A stretch of 64,000 bases of DNA from Balanoglossus misakiensis. Its lineage: Eukaryota > Hemichordata. Shown piece after piece: positions 61,201 to 64,000 of the stretch; the first letter of the stretch is position 1, and each line of letters opens with the position of its first letter. The notes beneath the pieces are model-generated. The model was not told where the DNA came from and searched no databases. It saw nothing but the letters and a program-made list of their open reading frames with translations. A program made the position numbers and the translations under genes. The stretch is taken from NCBI GenBank assembly GCA_040954595.2, contig CM082595.2, positions 3,472,001 to 3,536,000 of the forward strand, read 5' to 3'.

Positions 61201-64000
61201 GCGTTTCCTTGAGAGAATACACCAACTAACGCGGACAGCAGACAGGATGTGTCCCGAATATGATCACTTAACTAATTCACAGAGATTGATTTGATTTTCC
61301 CCAATTTCCTCTAATCCCCTCTCAATTGAAAGAAAACACACCTCAACCTTAATCTTGTCAGGATGGTTTTAAAGATACAGTCGGATGTGCTAAACCAATC
61401 TCGATGATTGCAAATGAAAGTCTTGTTAGATGGTTATGCTTTAAGTAACTACAGAGCACCTTAATTGAGCAATTTTACATTCCTTGCATGCTGTCATCAT
61501 CACAGTGGACAAAACGACCAACACTGCAGAAAGATTATGCATATTCTCATGGCACATGGAACTCTTTGGTTGCAACTGCGACTTTGGAAATCCAGGCAAG
61601 CACCACGAAGAAATCAGTGTCTAAAAGAGTCTAGAAAGTAGAGGATGTCTGCAACTACTCTCTGTACTTTGAACAATTCACAGCGTACATGGTACCTGTA
61701 CATGTCAAAAGATCAAGCAGTTCAAGTCAGGTACTCGCATCGCATTACATTAGGTAATGCATCTTTGCTAGCTGAGAATATCTATTTATAGATCTCCATC
61801 AGCGAGACAGAGAGACACCCCTGCGACTCTCTCTCTCTCTCTCTCCCTCTTCAATTTTCTCAATAATTGATGCATCACGTTCTTCCCCCTTCCTTGGCTG
61901 ATTCTTATCTTCTGATATGTAATGAATGATGGGTTTTTTAGGAAGGAAAATTTGCTCTTCTTGCTGGTAGTGTTTGCTCAAAATGATTACTGACAGACAA
62001 GGTGGACAAGGTACGCTTGGTTTGACAGTGTGCAGTGGAAATAGCGAGTCGTGATTCATATGAACTGAAAGGGTGCGAAATCTATATGCACATACAGAAT
62101 GCAGAATAATATAATACAACTTTGGGTTTTTATGGTTTATATCACTCAAAACCACAAGTCTGTCCTTAAGTTTTCCCAGTAGTTTACCATGAGTAATTTC
62201 AGTCAAAAATGCTGTCTTTTAGGAGCAATTCAGAAGCATGAATCTGTATCCAATGGCAAGTAACTGTACATTTTTATCAAATTACATTTCCTGTAAAGGA
62301 CACCGTTTACCCAGAATCCATCATTTCCACCATAAAACATGCATTGCTCTGGAATTAAAAGTTGCAATTGCCAATCCTTGCAAATGAATTATTAAGAATA
62401 TGTTATCGAGAATAATGTTACTAAAAATAATATCATTGAGAATATAATCGTTATCAAGTTATTGTCACTCGGCGCAGGTCTGGAGTTCTTTGATGCCAAA
62501 ACACAAATATCTCTAGGGTATAATTTTAAAGATAGGATGCAGACTTGTTAATACTTGTTCGAAATTCAGAAGAAAACAGAAATCAGTTGATTGAAGACCG
62601 AATCGGAAATCCATTTTTTTAATTTGCTTGCCACACAGAGCAGCAAAGTGTCAGTGTCCAGGTGTTGAAGTTCTTAGCATCAGAATGAGATTTCATTTCC
62701 GTGACAAACGGAATATTCTTAATTCTTTCCTGTGGTTACTGGACTCATGAAAAATCTAATTTTAATTATATCATCAGGGCTGTCTTTCATCAAAGTTTAA
62801 AGGTCGAATTTTTGCTGACAGCCAGCTGTTTTTGCCAGCTGTTGGGTATTTTTTACATCCCTGAAGTTGAGCAGTGAGTCACTGACATAGTACTCGCAGT
62901 GGAATTTCCTGAACCTTGCTCCTCCCATCTGACTGAATGTGTGGATTAAGAAGTCAATGACCCTGATCCGAAAAGCTGGCTAACAGCCTATGCAAGAAAA
63001 GTCAAGGCAAATAGCTAAGTAGATTCAGACGTCCTGGGACATCGTTAACACCACTCGAAGCTTTTCGCAAATTATTCCATATTGCGATTACTTAAAGTGG
63101 TGACGTTAGGGATCTATGAAACACACGGAATTCTCCAAATCCTTGTAGTTCTCCTGGTAATGTCAAACTTTCCCAGTGGAAATGACCCTGAATGTGACCA
63201 GAGGGCGTGGAAATAAAACCGTCCATTATCGGGTACACTTGGCTAATGCAATTGACATTGAGACTTCAACAACTTGGAATAAAGCTTTAAATGGACTCAG
63301 TAATATGACATGTGAACCAGCTATGAATAGCTATGAATATATCTACACGCCGATTATGAGACGAATACAAAACAGTCGATTGAATCTGGTGACAAGGGAT
63401 TATTGCAGATGCTTTCACGGCATGACTGGTGTTTTATTGCAACATCTCTGGCCTCTGTACTTTTACTGTACATTGTAGCAAAGCAATTTGTGTGAGTTAC
63501 AGAACAGATGTGAACCAAGTTTCAAAAATATCAAGTAAACCTGACCCTAGGCTTGAATACATGGGTATCTGTTTCACCATTAAATTGTTCAACACATAAA
63601 ATGGAGGTTCCAGCTATTGTTACCCATTTACATCTTAGAAACACGATAAGGAGGGTTTGCTTTAAATCCTTCATATACACACCTGCTTTCTCTGTGCACT
63701 AACGACCTGATGATGTACCGGTACATGTAATGTGCTGATAGTTTTACTCTGTTTAGAGTGACTCAACATATATTGTACTGCTAACAAATGTCAACACTTG
63801 TATTTCAAATCATATGCAGCCTGCATTGGCATAGACGCCGATATACTTGATTACTCACGAGGACACTTCTGACAAAATCATCAAAAGTTACAGCTAATGC
63901 AATTATTTTTTTAAAAAATAACACCCGATTGAAGATAAATGCCGACACAAAGATAACATCAGTCTCCAATCTAATTGAAACAAAACCTTATTACTCCGCA
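58221..64000. other. upstream region, no gene seen
   Basis: AT-rich sequence 5' of PLCH. No exon with splice signals and family resemblance was found. Contains a CT-repeat at about 61829-61846. The 135-codon minus-strand frame at 61799-62206 runs through that repeat and looks spurious. Confidence 0.5.
61826..61848. repeat. CT microsatellite
   Basis: A run of about nine CT units on the plus strand, a simple repeat likely to vary in length. A similar short run occurs at about 52222-52238. Confidence 0.8.

Noticed and set aside
61799-62206. 135-codon minus-strand open frame
   Set aside because: Runs through a CT/GA microsatellite (giving ERERES), has no splice signals and no family resemblance.

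Overview
The window is nuclear DNA of an invertebrate animal. Genes are split into many small exons with consensus GT/AG junctions. Their predicted proteins match animal families known from vertebrates, and the noncoding DNA is AT-rich with short MITE-like elements and a frequent ACATGT/TACATGTA word. I favour a marine invertebrate (for example a hemichordate, other basal deuterostome or lophotrochozoan), but the species cannot be fixed from the sequence.

Two protein genes are reconstructed exon by exon, both on the minus strand. (1) A TMCO4-type gene (DUF726 family) has a noncoding first exon at about 25.7-25.8 kb and ten coding exons from 23887 down to 19611. The open frame is 847 codons, with every exon junction in phase. 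It has a long acidic N-terminus, a basic coiled stretch, a Gly/Ala-rich membrane region and an alpha/beta-hydrolase-like GFSLG motif. (2) A phospholipase C eta (PLCH) gene has 21 coding exons from 54432 down to 31112 (2048 codons, again in phase throughout) and a likely noncoding first exon at about 57.6-58.2 kb. Its order is PH, EF-hands, X, linker, Y, C2 and a tail of about 1080 residues, mostly in one 3-kb exon. Catalytic residues are intact.

Between them (26.3-29.35 kb, minus strand) lies an unresolved transcription unit. It has a good poly(A) signal at its left end and, at its right end, two diverged tandem copies of a promoter plus first exon plus splice donor, each with two CCAAT boxes about 50 bp apart. 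No convincing protein was found, so it may be a noncoding RNA gene or a gene whose coding exons I missed.

The left third (1-18.9 kb) is mostly noncoding. It holds one candidate plus-strand gene (CpG-richer first exon ending at 3543; phase-0 coding exon 13745-13990) of unknown family, and a CCAAT/GC-box region at 18.5-18.9 kb. From 58.3 to 64 kb I see no gene. The two main genes serve unrelated roles (membrane hydrolase-like protein; calcium-sensitive phosphoinositide signalling) and share only orientation and neighbourhood.
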